Positions 46,257-55,648 of a stretch of 64,000 nucleotides of DNA are shown one piece after another; position 1 is the stretch's first letter, and every line of letters starts with the position of its first letter. The DNA lies in contig DASVLP010000074.1 of assembly GCA_036384795.1 (NCBI GenBank), forward strand, positions 41,387 through 105,386, written 5' to 3'. The position numbers and the translations under genes are program-made. The notes beneath the pieces were generated by a model. It made no database searches and was not told the DNA's origin. It saw only the letters and a program-made list of their open reading frames with translations. The stretch is from Andeanibacterium sp036384795. Its GTDB lineage: Bacteria; Pseudomonadota; Alphaproteobacteria; Sphingomonadales; Sphingomonadaceae.

Positions 46257-47627
46257 TCAGTGGAAGGTCTCGGTCTCCGGATCGACGCGGCGCAGGGCCT
46301 TCGCCTTGCCCGCCGCAATCGCGAACGCGCACAGCACCGCATAGCAGATCGCCGGGACGATCAGCGCGGTCACATACCCGGCGCTATCGGCGACACGGCC
46401 GACCAGCAGCGGCATGAACGCGCCGCCGACGATCGAGGTGCACAGGAACCCCGAGGTCGCCTCCTCGCTCGCGCTCGAGCGCTCAAGCGTGAGGGTGAAG
46501 ATCACCGGAAACATGATCGAGTTGAACAAGCCGATCGCCAGCGCGACGAACCCGGCCGAGACGCCGCCGGCCCCGACGACGTAGAGGCACATCGCGCAGG
46601 CGACCGCGGTAAACAGCGTCAGCAGCCGCGCCGCATCGACCTTCGCCAGCAGGCCCGAGCCGATCGCCCGGCCGACCATCGCCCCGCCCCAGTAGAACGC
46701 GACCGCCTTGCCCGCGGCTTCGAGGTTCACCCCGCCGGCATGGAACCCGCCCATTGCATGGCCCAGCAAGGGGACGGTGAATGGAACCTCGCTCACGCCC
46801 CAGACCGCGTCCGAATTGAGGAACAGCGCCATCTGCGAGCCGATCGATACTTCCGCGCCGACGTAAAGGAAGATCGCGAGCCCGCCGAACAGCGCCCAGC
46901 GCGAGGCCAGCGCCTCCCCGATCAGCGCCCCAATGCCTTTGCCCGCGGCTGGCGCTGGCGCGGCGCCGGCCACGGTGCGGCGGGCGAGGAAGAAGAACGC
47001 CAGCAGCAGCACGATCAGCGCGCAGATCCAGAAGTAGGCCCGATCGATTCCGCCGAGCGCGGCGGCGCGGACTTGCGGCGTCACCACCGTGCCCGCCTTG
47101 ACCTCGACCCCTTTCAGGAACAGCGACGCGCCGATCAGCGGACCGATGAAGGTGCCGAAGCTGTTGAAGGTTTGCGAGAACGTCAGCCGGAAGTGGCTGC
47201 CTGTGGGATCGCCGAGCGCAGCCGCGAGCGGGTTCGCGGCGACTTGCAGGATCGCGATCCCGCTCGCCAGCACGAACAGCCCGAGCAGCACCAGCGGATA
47301 TATCGCAAGGTTCGCCGCCACCAGCATGATCACGCAGGCGAGTGCCATCATCGCCAGCGCCAGCAGGATCGAGGGCACCGCGCGCAGGCGGGCGATCAAC
47401 GCCGCGGCAGGAAACGAGACCAGGCCATAGGCGATGAAGAACGCGAACGTGGAAAGCTGCGCTTCGGCGTTGGAGAGGGTGAAGATCCCCTTCACCGCCG
47501 CCACCAGCGGGTCGATCAGCGAAGTGATGAACCCCCACGCGAAGAACAGCGTGGTCACCGCCGCGAACGCCGCGCCAACTCCGGCGCCGGTCGCGCCGCG
47601 CGCAGGTTTGCTCATCGGTCCAGCCAT
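46257..47627 (-). CDS. FHS-family sugar permease (MFS)
   Basis: A 456-residue transporter with 12 predicted membrane helices, of the fucose:H+ symporter (FucP/GlcP) type. Typical features are TTLFFAWGFITSLIDPLVAAVKGIF in helix 1 and GIAILQVAANPLAAALG, with FRLTFSQTFNSFGTFIGP in mid-protein. The C-terminal half has LEAAGKAVAFYWGGAMVGRAIG. It likely imports xylose or another monosaccharide. It follows the GH43 gene on the same strand, with a palindrome at 47653-47666 in the gap. The GH3 gene ends convergently 64 bp away. Confidence 0.88.
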   Translation of the reverse strand: MAGPMSKPARGATGAGVGAAFAAVTTLFFAWGFITSLIDPLVAAVKGIFTLSNAEAQLSTFAFFIAYGLVSFPAAALIARLRAVPSILLALAMMALACVIMLVAANLAIYPLVLLGLFVLASGIAILQVAANPLAAALGDPTGSHFRLTFSQTFNSFGTFIGPLIGASLFLKGVEVKAGTVVTPQVRAAALGGIDRAYFWICALIVLLLAFFFLARRTVAGAAPAPAAGKGIGALIGEALASRWALFGGLAIFLYVGAEVSIGSQMALFLNSDAVWGVSEVPFTVPLLGHAMGGFHAGGVNLEAAGKAVAFYWGGAMVGRAIGSGLLAKVDAARLLTLFTAVACAMCLYVVGAGGVSAGFVALAIGLFNSIMFPVIFTLTLERSSASEEATSGFLCTSIVGGAFMPLLVGRVADSAGYVTALIVPAICYAVLCAFAIAAGKAKALRRVDPETETFH

Positions 47628-47652
47628 CGGTGAATCTCCCTCTGGAGGCCTG

Positions 47653-47666
47653 TGGTAACGTTATCG
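47653..47666. promoter_or_regulatory. Palindrome upstream of the sugar permease gene
   Basis: TGGTAACGTTATCG has the same outer bases as the XylR-type site but a core of AACGTT instead of AGCGCT. It lies 26 bp before the permease start on the minus strand, between the GH43 and permease genes, so the permease may have its own regulated promoter. Confidence 0.4.
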
Positions 47667-47732
47667 CGCACCGGCGCAAGCGAAGGAAAATGGGCGACTC
47701 TTTATTTCCGTTCCCGGCTGGAAAGCGGGCCT

Positions 47733-49409
47733 TTAGCCGCCCCCGCCGGCCACCGCGTAAGGCCCGACCAGCACTCCGGTGAACAGGCCCGAATTGACCG
47801 AAGCGAGCGGAGCGATGTCGATCCCTGCCGTAAGCGTGCGCCATTTGCCGCCGACGGCAGGCCGCCAGGCGAGATCGGCCGTGCCCTCGGCGATCGAGAT
47901 CCGAACCTCTACTGTACTTGAGGTTAGCGCCTCGCCCTCGGCCAACGGGACCCCGTAGGGGGATTCCCGCTCCGAAGCGCGGCGCCGCGCGACGACCCGC
48001 GCCTTGCCGTCGGCGTCCCGCTCGATCCCCACGGCAAGAAAGCTGTGCTCGCTGGCGAACGCCATCAGGCCTGCAAAGTCGCCCGAATGCGCAGCCGCGA
48101 AGGAGAAGGTTGCGCTGAGGGTCGCGGACGGGTGCCTCAGGCGACGCCCGAGGAAGCTCGGATAACCTTTTGAACCTGCGGGATCGGCGCCCGCCACCAG
48201 ATCGAGGCCGCCATGGTCCCGATCGAGTGCAAACCATTGGTCCGGTCCTCCCCCGCGCATCCGCAGCCATTCGCCGGACAGGACGGGCGCGTCGAACCGT
48301 TCGGTCCATTGCGCCCACTCAGTGCCTGCCGAGGGCGGCAGCGCCGGCTTCTTCGCTTCGAACGGCGCCGCCTCTCCGGGGTCGAGGAAGCGCGGCCAGC
48401 CATCCTCCCAGCGCACCGGCAGCAGCCAGGTCTCGCGCCCCAGCAAGGTGAGCTGGTCCCGGAACGGGCGCGTCGCGAGGAAAATGCCCCACCAGCTTCC
48501 ATCGTCGAGATGAACGAGATCGGCATGGCCGGTCGCCTCGACCCGGTTCGGGCGGTCCTTCGGCAGGTCGCGCTGGGTGAGGATCGGGTTTACCGGCCCC
48601 GCCACATACGGCCCCTCGACCTTGCGCGAGCGGTAGATCGTCTCCGAATGGTTCTCCGCCGTGCCGCCTTCGGCCGCCATCAGGTAATACCACCCGCCCG
48701 CCTTGTAGAGATGCGGCCCCTCCGCCCAGATCGGCTTGTCCTCGGGATGGACGCCGCCGTCGACCAGCACCGTGCGTGGGCCAGTCAGCTTCCCGCTCGC
48801 GAAATCGAACTGCTGGAGCCAGATCGCGCGATGCCCCTCATAGCGTGGCGGTTCGGGCGGCGCGCCGTTGTTCACCACCCACCCGCGGCCGTCCTGATCG
48901 ACGAACAGCGAGGGGTCGATCCCCTCGAAATCCAGCCACACCGGATCGGACCACGGCCCCGCGGGATCCTTGGCGGTGACGTAGAAGTTCCCTCCGCAGC
49001 GGGTGCAGGTGTTGAAGATGTAGAACGTGCCCGCGCGATAACTGATCGCCGGAGCGTATAGTCCGTCGGTGGCCACGTTCAGGCCGGCGAAGTTCATCTC
49101 GCCCGGCCGGTCGATCGCGTGGCCGATCAATTTCCAGTGGATGAGATCGGTGCTGTGGAACACCGGCAACCCCGGCCACCATCCGAACGTCGAGGTGACG
49201 AGGTAGAAGTCCCTGCCCACTTTCACGATCGACGGATCGGGGTGGAAGCCCGGCAGCACCGGATTGCGGTAATCGTCGGGCGCGGGCTCAGCTTCGGGTT
49301 GCGCGGCATATGTCACTTCGAAAAAGTGCGCCGTCGGCGCCGCGACGGCGCCTTGAGCGAGCGTTACCATTGCGGCCAAAGCCGTTCGGATGCACAGGCT
49401 CGCCCTCAT
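47733..49409 (-). CDS. GH43 beta-xylosidase/arabinofuranosidase
   Basis: A 558-residue family 43 enzyme with an N-terminal signal peptide (AALAAMVTLAQGAVA-type). The five-bladed propeller carries the base Asp 58 in GFHPDPSI, the pKa-modulating Asp in FEGIDPSLF, and the acid Glu in IWAEGPHLYK. The C-terminal third (ERFDAPVLSGEWLRMRG, then SGDFAGLMAFASEHSFLAVG) is the beta-sandwich domain found in long beta-xylosidases, which completes the substrate pocket. It releases xylose or arabinose from short oligosaccharides. It is divergent from xylX with a perfect XylR-type palindrome between them. Confidence 0.9.
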   Translation of the reverse strand: MRASLCIRTALAAMVTLAQGAVAAPTAHFFEVTYAAQPEAEPAPDDYRNPVLPGFHPDPSIVKVGRDFYLVTSTFGWWPGLPVFHSTDLIHWKLIGHAIDRPGEMNFAGLNVATDGLYAPAISYRAGTFYIFNTCTRCGGNFYVTAKDPAGPWSDPVWLDFEGIDPSLFVDQDGRGWVVNNGAPPEPPRYEGHRAIWLQQFDFASGKLTGPRTVLVDGGVHPEDKPIWAEGPHLYKAGGWYYLMAAEGGTAENHSETIYRSRKVEGPYVAGPVNPILTQRDLPKDRPNRVEATGHADLVHLDDGSWWGIFLATRPFRDQLTLLGRETWLLPVRWEDGWPRFLDPGEAAPFEAKKPALPPSAGTEWAQWTERFDAPVLSGEWLRMRGGGPDQWFALDRDHGGLDLVAGADPAGSKGYPSFLGRRLRHPSATLSATFSFAAAHSGDFAGLMAFASEHSFLAVGIERDADGKARVVARRRASERESPYGVPLAEGEALTSSTVEVRISIAEGTADLAWRPAVGGKWRTLTAGIDIAPLASVNSGLFTGVLVGPYAVAGGGG

Positions 49410-49470
49410 GCCGGTCTACTCCCCTCAAAATGGCCCTTCGCGGGCTTGCTCTCGCCCCGAGGCGTGCCTA

Positions 49471-49484
49471 TGGTAGCGCTATCA
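49471..49484. promoter_or_regulatory. XylR-type operator between GH43 and xylX
   Basis: TGGTAGCGCTATCA, a 14-bp near-palindrome with perfect TAGCGCTA centre, in the 98-bp gap between divergent GH43 and xylX. The same 14 bases recur at 61618-61631. It is placed to control both genes and is the best candidate binding site of the LacI-type regulator at 58335-59426. Confidence 0.7.
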
Positions 49485-49507
49485 GTTGGGAGAGCAAGAA
49501 TCACCGC

Positions 49508-50632
49508 ATGACCGTAAGCCTGAGCGACATCCTGCCGCTGGACCACGCCAGCGGCAATTTCCTTGGGCGCGCGCTTTCGCCCGAGGGCCCGTGCGTGCTG
49601 TCGATCCGCAAGGGGGCGATCTTCGACATCACCGGCGAGGTGGCGACGAGTTCCGGAGCGATCGCGCGCCGCAAGTTCTCCGGCGGCCGCGAGCTCGGCC
49701 CGGTCGAGGCCGGCCTGCCTTCCGGCTGGAGCCTGCTCTCGCCGATCGACCTGCAATGCGTGAAGGCCTGCGGGGTGACGTTCGCGGTCTCGGCGATCGA
49801 GCGTGTGATCGAGGAGCGCGCGCGCGGCGATTCCGCCAAGGCCGCCGCGATACGGGAGATGCTGGAAGACAAAGTCGGCCAGGGCATCCGCGCGGTCGTG
49901 CCCGGCAGCAGGGAAGCCGCCGACCTCAAGGCCGCGCTGATCGAGGAAGGCATGTGGTCGCAGTACCTCGAGGTGGCGATCGGCCCGGACGCCGAGGTGT
50001 TCTCGAAATCGCCGGTGCTCTCGACCGTCGGGCCCGGCGCCCAGATCGGCGTGCGATCGGATTCGGCATGGAACAACCCCGAGCCCGAGGTGGTGCTGGC
50101 GGTGGATCCCGATGGTGAGATCGTCGGCGCGACATTGGGCAACGACGTGAACTTGCGCGATTTCGAAGGTCGCTCGGCGCTGCTGCTGTCGAAAGCCAAG
50201 GACAACACCGCGAGCTGCTCGATCGGCCCATTCATTCGCCTGTTCGACGACGGCTTTACGCTGGACGACGTGCGCCGGGCGAACGTCGATCTGGTGATCG
50301 AAGGCCGGGACAACTACCGGCTCGAGGGCACCAGCCTGATGAGCGAGATCAGCCGCGATCCGCTCGACCTGGTCGAACAGACGCTGAGCGAGCACCACTA
50401 TCCCGACGGCTTCGTGCTGTTCTGCGGCACACTGTTCGCGCCTACCCAGGATCGCGAGACGCCCGGCGGCGGGTTCACCCACAAAGTGGGCGACACCGTG
50501 ACGATCAGCTCGCGCCGGCTCGGCACTTTGACCAACACCGTCACCACCTCGCGCGATGCGCCGGCCTGGGAAATGGGCTTTGCCGCGCTCGCCCGCAATC
50601 TTGCCGCGCGCGGCCTCATCGACAGGATTTGA
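49508..50632 (+). CDS. xylX: 2-keto-3-deoxy-xylonate dehydratase (FAH family)
   Basis: A 374-residue fumarylacetoacetate-hydrolase-fold protein of the XylX type, which dehydrates 2-keto-3-deoxy-D-xylonate to alpha-ketoglutarate semialdehyde in the Weimberg pathway. The metal and substrate region shows DSAWNNPEPEVVLAVDPDGE and ATLGNDVNLRDFEGRSALLL with KAKDNTASCSIGPFIRL. The late FCGTLFAPTQDRETPGGGFTHKVGD also matches. It is the first gene of a plus-strand operon with an ALDH, an SDR and a lactonase. L-arabinose pathway homologues look similar, so xylose specificity rests on the neighbours. Confidence 0.85.
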   Translation: MTVSLSDILPLDHASGNFLGRALSPEGPCVLSIRKGAIFDITGEVATSSGAIARRKFSGGRELGPVEAGLPSGWSLLSPIDLQCVKACGVTFAVSAIERVIEERARGDSAKAAAIREMLEDKVGQGIRAVVPGSREAADLKAALIEEGMWSQYLEVAIGPDAEVFSKSPVLSTVGPGAQIGVRSDSAWNNPEPEVVLAVDPDGEIVGATLGNDVNLRDFEGRSALLLSKAKDNTASCSIGPFIRLFDDGFTLDDVRRANVDLVIEGRDNYRLEGTSLMSEISRDPLDLVEQTLSEHHYPDGFVLFCGTLFAPTQDRETPGGGFTHKVGDTVTISSRRLGTLTNTVTTSRDAPAWEMGFAALARNLAARGLIDRI

Positions 50633-50642
50633 GCACAACCGA

Positions 50643-52079
50643 ATGACCCAGACACTGGCCCATTACATCGGCGGCGAGTTCACCGGCGCGTCGGACGCGC
50701 TGAAGAGCGTCAACCCGTCGAACATCGACGAAATCGTCGCCGCCTTCCCCGAAGGCGGCGAGGCAGACGTGAACGCCGCGGTCGCTGCGGCCAAGGCGGC
50801 GCAGCCGGGTTGGGCCAACGCTTCGCCCGAAGTGCGCGCCGACCTGCTCGACAAAGTCGCCAACCTGATCTTCGCCCGCGCAAACGAGCTTGGCGAGCTG
50901 CTCGCGCGCGAGGAAGGCAAGACGCGGGCGGAAGGCGTGGGGGAGACGATGCGCGCGGCGCGCATCTTCCGCTATTTCGGCGGCGAAGCGCTACGGCGGC
51001 ATGGCTTCACGCTCGAATCCACCCGCCCGGGGCTCGACGTCGCGACCTATCGCGAGGCGGTGGGCGTGGTCGGCCTGATCACCCCGTGGAACTTCCCGAT
51101 CGCGATCCCGGCGTGGAAGTCCGCGCCGGCGCTGGCGTTCGGCAATACAGTGGTGTGGAAGCCGGCCAACGTCACCCCGGCGATGGCCGCTGCGCTGACC
51201 CGGATCATCCACGAGGCGGGCGTTCCGCCGGGCGTGTTCAATCTGGTGCTCGGGCGCGGCAGCGTCGGCCAGGCGATCGTCGATCATCCCGACGTCGCGG
51301 CGGTGAGCTTCACCGGCAGCCAGCAGGTGGGCGCGCAAGTCGGTGCCTCCGCGATGAAGCGGCAGGCGCGGGTGCAGATGGAGATGGGCGGCAAGAACCC
51401 GTTGGTGGTGCTGGCCGACGCCGACCTCGACAAAGCGGTGGCGATCGCGGCCGACGGTGGATTCATCCAGACCGGCCAGCGCTGCACCGCCTCCAGCCGG
51501 GTGATCGTGGAGGACGCAATCCACGACGCATTCGTCGCCGCGCTGGCGGAGCGCGCGCTGAGCCTCAAGGTCGGCCCGGCGCTGGTCGAGGATACCCAGG
51601 TCGGCCCCGCCTCGAGCGAGGGTCAGTTCGAGCAGAACCTGCGCTATGTCGGCATCGCGCGCGATGAAGGCGGGCGGCTCGCGGCGGGCGGCGACAAAGT
51701 CCAGAGCGAGACGCCGGGATACTTCATGCAGCCGACGGTGATCGCCGACACCAACCCCGACATGCGGATCAACAACGAGGAAGTGTTCGGCCCCGTCGTC
51801 TCGACCGTGCGGGTGAAGAACTATGAGGAAGCGCTGGCGATCGCCAACCGCGGTAATTTCGGCCTCTCCGCCGGGATCGTCTCGAACAGTGCGAAATACA
51901 TCCGCGATTTCCGCAAGAACGTGCGCGCCGGCATGGTGATGGTGAACCTGCCGACGGCGGGGGTCGACTACCACGTGCCGTTCGGCGGCACCCGCGGCTC
52001 GAGCTACGGCCCGCGCGAACAGGGCTTCGCGGCGGTGGAATTCTACACTCAGATCAAGACCGTCTACACAGGGGATTGA
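50643..52079 (+). CDS. Alpha-ketoglutarate semialdehyde dehydrogenase
   Basis: A 478-residue aldehyde dehydrogenase. The nucleotide-binding TPWNFPIAIPAWKSAPALAFGN, the base E247 (QMEMGGKNP) and the nucleophile C281 (GQRCTASS) are in their normal places, and the bridge PFGGTRGSSYGPREQG closes the protein. In this operon it should oxidise alpha-ketoglutarate semialdehyde to 2-oxoglutarate, the last Weimberg step (called xylA in Caulobacter). It lies 10 bp after xylX and is separated by 19 bp from the SDR gene. Confidence 0.9.
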   Translation: MTQTLAHYIGGEFTGASDALKSVNPSNIDEIVAAFPEGGEADVNAAVAAAKAAQPGWANASPEVRADLLDKVANLIFARANELGELLAREEGKTRAEGVGETMRAARIFRYFGGEALRRHGFTLESTRPGLDVATYREAVGVVGLITPWNFPIAIPAWKSAPALAFGNTVVWKPANVTPAMAAALTRIIHEAGVPPGVFNLVLGRGSVGQAIVDHPDVAAVSFTGSQQVGAQVGASAMKRQARVQMEMGGKNPLVVLADADLDKAVAIAADGGFIQTGQRCTASSRVIVEDAIHDAFVAALAERALSLKVGPALVEDTQVGPASSEGQFEQNLRYVGIARDEGGRLAAGGDKVQSETPGYFMQPTVIADTNPDMRINNEEVFGPVVSTVRVKNYEEALAIANRGNFGLSAGIVSNSAKYIRDFRKNVRAGMVMVNLPTAGVDYHVPFGGTRGSSYGPREQGFAAVEFYTQIKTVYTGD

Positions 52080-52098
52080 ACACTTGGCGGAGGGAATC

Positions 52099-52869
52099 AT
52101 GCAGCCGATGACCGGATCGGCGATCTATCCGAGCCTGGTGGCCAAGAAGGTGATCATCAGCGGCGGCGGCTCGGGCATCGGCGAGGGGATCGTCGAGGCG
52201 TTCGTGCGCCAGGGCGCTGCCGTCGCGTTCGTCGACGTGCTGCAGGACGCGAGCGAGGCACTGCTCGCGCGCCTGGCCGATGCGCCGATCGCGCCGATCT
52301 TCATCTATTGCGACATCACCGATTGCGCCGATTACGGCGCCAAGATCGCGCGGATCATCGAGCGGCTGGGCGGGTGTGACGTGCTGATCAACAACGCCGC
52401 CAACGATGATCGCCACAAAGTTTCCGAGGTGACGCCCGCCTATTGGGACGAGCGGATGGCGGTGAACCTGAAGCACCAGTTCTTCGCCGCGCAAGCGGTG
52501 ATCCCGGCGATGAAGGCGGCCGGCGGCGGCAGCATCGTCAATCTGGGCTCGATCAGCTGGCACCTAGGCCTGCCCGAGCTGACGCTGTACCAGACCGCCA
52601 AGGCCGCGATCGAGGGCCTGACCCGCAGCCTGGCGCGCGATTACGGGCGCGACAACATCCGGGTGAACACGATCGTCCCCGGCAACGTCCAGACGCCGCG
52701 GCAGATGAAGTGGTATACGCCCGAGGGCGAAGCCGAGATCGTCTCGCAGCAATGCCTCGACGGGCGCATCCAGCCGCTGGACATCGCGGCGATGGCGCTG
52801 TTTCTTGCCTCTGACGATGCGCGTTATTGCACCGCGCACAACTATTGGGTGGATGCCGGATGGTGCTAG
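52099..52869 (+). CDS. xylB: Short-chain dehydrogenase, D-xylose dehydrogenase type
   Basis: A 256-residue SDR. The cofactor-binding VIISGGGSGIGEGIVEA (residues 18-34), NNAANDD, the catalytic Ser in LGSISWHLG and Y-x-x-x-K (YQTAK) are present. The C-terminal QPLDIAAMALFLASDDARY ends with a WVDAGW motif seen in Caulobacter XylB, which oxidises D-xylose to D-xylonolactone. The start is ATG 52099, with GGAGGGA six bases upstream. Its last 10 bases overlap the lactonase gene. L-arabinose dehydrogenase is an alternative. Confidence 0.85.
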   Translation: MQPMTGSAIYPSLVAKKVIISGGGSGIGEGIVEAFVRQGAAVAFVDVLQDASEALLARLADAPIAPIFIYCDITDCADYGAKIARIIERLGGCDVLINNAANDDRHKVSEVTPAYWDERMAVNLKHQFFAAQAVIPAMKAAGGGSIVNLGSISWHLGLPELTLYQTAKAAIEGLTRSLARDYGRDNIRVNTIVPGNVQTPRQMKWYTPEGEAEIVSQQCLDGRIQPLDIAAMALFLASDDARYCTAHNYWVDAGWC

Positions 52870-53747
52870 ACGTCGAAGTCCGCGAGGTTCTTCACACCGG
52901 GTGCACGCTCGGCGAAGGCGCATTGTGGGATGCCGAGCGCCAGCTCGTGTGGTTCGTCGACATCAAGCAGCACCACGTGTGGCACTACGATCCGGCAACC
53001 GGCAGCAATGCCCGCGCCCAGGCGCCCGACCAGGTCGCCTGGGTGATCCCGGCGGACAACGGGTTGCTGCTGTGCGGGCTCAAGGAAGGGCTGTGGACCT
53101 TCGATCCCGAGACGCAGAAGTTCGCCCGGGTAGCGGGCATCCCCGGCGAGCCGGCGAGCAACCGCAACAACGATGCCTGCACCGACGCGCGCGGGCGGGT
53201 GTGGCTCGGCACGATGGACGATGGCGAGAAGGACGAGACCGGCCGGTTCTACCTGTTCGACCGCGGCAAGGTGACGCCCATGGGCCCGGACCGTATCGCG
53301 ATCACCAACGGCCCGGCCTGCAACCGCGAGGGGACCAAAGTCTATTTCACCGACACGCTTGGCAAGAAGATCCTGGTCGGCGCGATCGAGGACGACGGCA
53401 GCCTCGGCGCGGTAAAGCTGTTCACCGACGTGTCGAAGTACTTCCCCGATGCCCATCCCGACGGGCCGGTCTGCGATGCGGAAGGCTATCTGTGGAGCGG
53501 GCTCTACGGCGGCGACCATGTCGCCCGCTTCGCGCCCGACGGCACGCTGGACCTGAGCGTGCCGATGCCGACCTCGAATCTCACCAAGCTGTGCTTCGGC
53601 GGGCCGGACATGAAGACCGTCTACGTCACTTCCGCGCGCGCGGGGTTGAGCGCCGACAAGCTCGCCGCGCAGCCGCTTGCCGGCAGCCTGCTCGCGTTCG
53701 ACGCGCCGGTCGCCGGGTTCGCAGCAGCCCGGGTCAAGCTCGCGTGA
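52860..53747 (+). CDS. xylC: Xylonolactonase (SMP-30/gluconolactonase family)
   Basis: A 295-residue six-bladed beta-propeller of the SMP-30 family that opens sugar lactones. The metal ligands appear as Glu in LGEGALWD, Asn in NRNNDACTD and Asp in HPDGPVCDAEG. GDHVARFAPDG and TSNLTKLCFGG are typical late blades. It follows the xylose dehydrogenase (10-bp overlap) and would hydrolyse its lactone product to xylonate. The start is ATG 52860 or the adjacent GTG. Its stop overlaps the esterase start (GTGA). Confidence 0.88.
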   Translation: MVLDVEVREVLHTGCTLGEGALWDAERQLVWFVDIKQHHVWHYDPATGSNARAQAPDQVAWVIPADNGLLLCGLKEGLWTFDPETQKFARVAGIPGEPASNRNNDACTDARGRVWLGTMDDGEKDETGRFYLFDRGKVTPMGPDRIAITNGPACNREGTKVYFTDTLGKKILVGAIEDDGSLGAVKLFTDVSKYFPDAHPDGPVCDAEGYLWSGLYGGDHVARFAPDGTLDLSVPMPTSNLTKLCFGGPDMKTVYVTSARAGLSADKLAAQPLAGSLLAFDAPVAGFAAARVKLA

Positions 53748-55645
53748 CGAAGCTGGCGCCGCTCGCCGCTGCGGCGGCGCTGGTCGCCAGCCCCGCATTA
53801 GCCACCCCCGCCCTCGCGCCGGTGTGGAGCGATCACATCGTCGTCCAGCGGGGCAAGCCGATCGTGGTCGAAGGCACCGCGACGCCGGGGGCGCAGATCA
53901 GCGCGATGCTGGGCGATGCGCGCGGCGTGACTCTGGCGGACGGGGGCGGGCGTTTCGCGATCCATTTTCCGGCGCGCAGCGCGAGCTTCGATCCGCTGAC
54001 GCTCACCATAGGAGAAGGCCAGGACACGCCGGTCAAGATCCACGACATCCTGGTAGGCGACGTGTGGCTGTGCTCGGGGCAGTCGAACATGGAGCTGCCG
54101 GTCTCCCGCGCGTCCGACAGCTCCAACCAGATCGCCGCCTCGGCCGACGACGGGCTGCGCCTGCTGACGATCCCCAAAGTAACCGCGACCGAGCCCTCGG
54201 ACGCATTCGGTCGCCCGATCCAATGGGTGAAGGCCGCGCCCGACACCGTGCCCGATTTCTCCGCGGCGTGCTTCTACATGGCGCAGAAGCTGCGCAAGGA
54301 CCTGAAGATCCCGATCGGCGCGATCCATTCGAGCTGGGGCGGCTCGCAGATCCGCGCGTGGGAGACCCCCGAGGCCGGAGCGGCGCTCTACGGCGCGGAG
54401 CAGATGGCCGAGCTCGCCCAGTCGCAGGCCGACCCGCTCGGGGCGGTCACCGGTTTTGCCAAGAGCTGGGAGGAGTGGTGGCGCGGCCATTCGGGCGGCG
54501 CACAACCGTGGGCCGATCCGGACAAGCTCGCGTGGCTTCCGGTGCCGCAACTTTCGTCCTGGACCGAATGGGCCGGCACGCCGCTCGCCGAAAATTCGCT
54601 CGGCAACGTGTGGCTTCGGCGAACTTTCACTTTGACCGCGGAGCAGGCCAAGGCCGGTGGCACGCTCGACATCGGGGTGGTCGACGATACCGACATGACG
54701 TTCGTCAACGGCCGTCCGGTGGGCAACACCTCGAGCTGGAGCGACGAGCGGGTCTACAAAGTGCCGGCCTCGTACCTGAAGCCAGGTACGAACGAAGTCC
54801 TGGTGCTGGTCACCAACAGCTGGGGCGCCGGCGGGCTCGAGAGCAAGCCGGAGCGCCTGTCGTTCGCGGTCGCCGGCGGCGGGAGCATTCCGCTCGGCGA
54901 GGGCTGGCGTTATTCGATCTCGCCGATCACCGACTACCCGCCGCGCTCGCCGTGGGACGGGATCGCCGGCATCGGCGTTATGCACAATAAGATGATCGCT
55001 CCGCTCGGCCACATCGCGCTCAAGGGCGCGGCGTGGTACCAGGGGGAAAGCGACGTCGGCATCCCTGGCTATGCCGCGCGGTTGAAGCAATTGTGCGCCG
55101 GCTGGCGGCGCCAGTTCGGCGAGATGAAAATGCTGGTGGTGCAGCTTCCCAACTTCGGCCCGGTGGCCGAAAAACCGGTCGCTTCGGGCTGGGCCGCGCT
55201 GCGCGAAGAGCAGCGCAAGGCAGTCGTCGCCGACAAGGATGCGGCGCTCGCGCCGACGATCGACGTCGGCGATCGGGCGAACCTGCACCCGACCGACAAG
55301 ATCGACGTGGGCCAACGGCTCGCCCGGCTGGCGGAGGGCGAGCAATTTCCCGAACCGCTGCGCGCGGTGCGCGGTGGCGGCCATATCCGCGTGAGCTTCA
55401 CCGGCGTTCACGACGGGCTGCACGCCTGGAGCGGGTCTTTCCCGCTCGGCGTCGAGCTGTGCGCGGTGACGCAGGAGAGCTGCCGTTATGCGACGGCGAC
55501 GGTCGACGGCGACAGCCTGACGATTTCCGAAGACGGCAAGCCGGCGACCCGCGTGCGCTACGCCTGGGCGGAAAGCCCGGTGGTCAATCTCTACGACGGC
55601 CGCGACCTGCCGCTGCCGACGTTCGAACTTCCGATCGAGGGCTGA
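53744..55645 (+). CDS. Sialate-O-acetylesterase-like SGNH esterase
   Basis: A 633-residue exported esterase. After a signal peptide (LAPLAAAAALVASPALA) come a beta-sandwich lead, the nucleophile block WLCSGQSNMELPVSR (GQSNM, 112-116), the oxyanion region IGAIHSSWGGSQIRAWE, and an inserted galactose-binding-like stretch (LRRTFTLTAEQAKAGG...DIGVVDDTDMTFVNG). The catalytic His is expected in RANLHPTDK. In a xylan operon this family is expected to strip acetyl groups from xylo-oligosaccharides. It starts at GTG 53744, overlapping the lactonase. The aldose-epimerase gene continues in the same reading frame after its TGA. Confidence 0.85.
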   Translation: MTKLAPLAAAAALVASPALATPALAPVWSDHIVVQRGKPIVVEGTATPGAQISAMLGDARGVTLADGGGRFAIHFPARSASFDPLTLTIGEGQDTPVKIHDILVGDVWLCSGQSNMELPVSRASDSSNQIAASADDGLRLLTIPKVTATEPSDAFGRPIQWVKAAPDTVPDFSAACFYMAQKLRKDLKIPIGAIHSSWGGSQIRAWETPEAGAALYGAEQMAELAQSQADPLGAVTGFAKSWEEWWRGHSGGAQPWADPDKLAWLPVPQLSSWTEWAGTPLAENSLGNVWLRRTFTLTAEQAKAGGTLDIGVVDDTDMTFVNGRPVGNTSSWSDERVYKVPASYLKPGTNEVLVLVTNSWGAGGLESKPERLSFAVAGGGSIPLGEGWRYSISPITDYPPRSPWDGIAGIGVMHNKMIAPLGHIALKGAAWYQGESDVGIPGYAARLKQLCAGWRRQFGEMKMLVVQLPNFGPVAEKPVASGWAALREEQRKAVVADKDAALAPTIDVGDRANLHPTDKIDVGQRLARLAEGEQFPEPLRAVRGGGHIRVSFTGVHDGLHAWSGSFPLGVELCAVTQESCRYATATVDGDSLTISEDGKPATRVRYAWAESPVVNLYDGRDLPLPTFELPIEG

Positions 55646-55648
55646 GAG

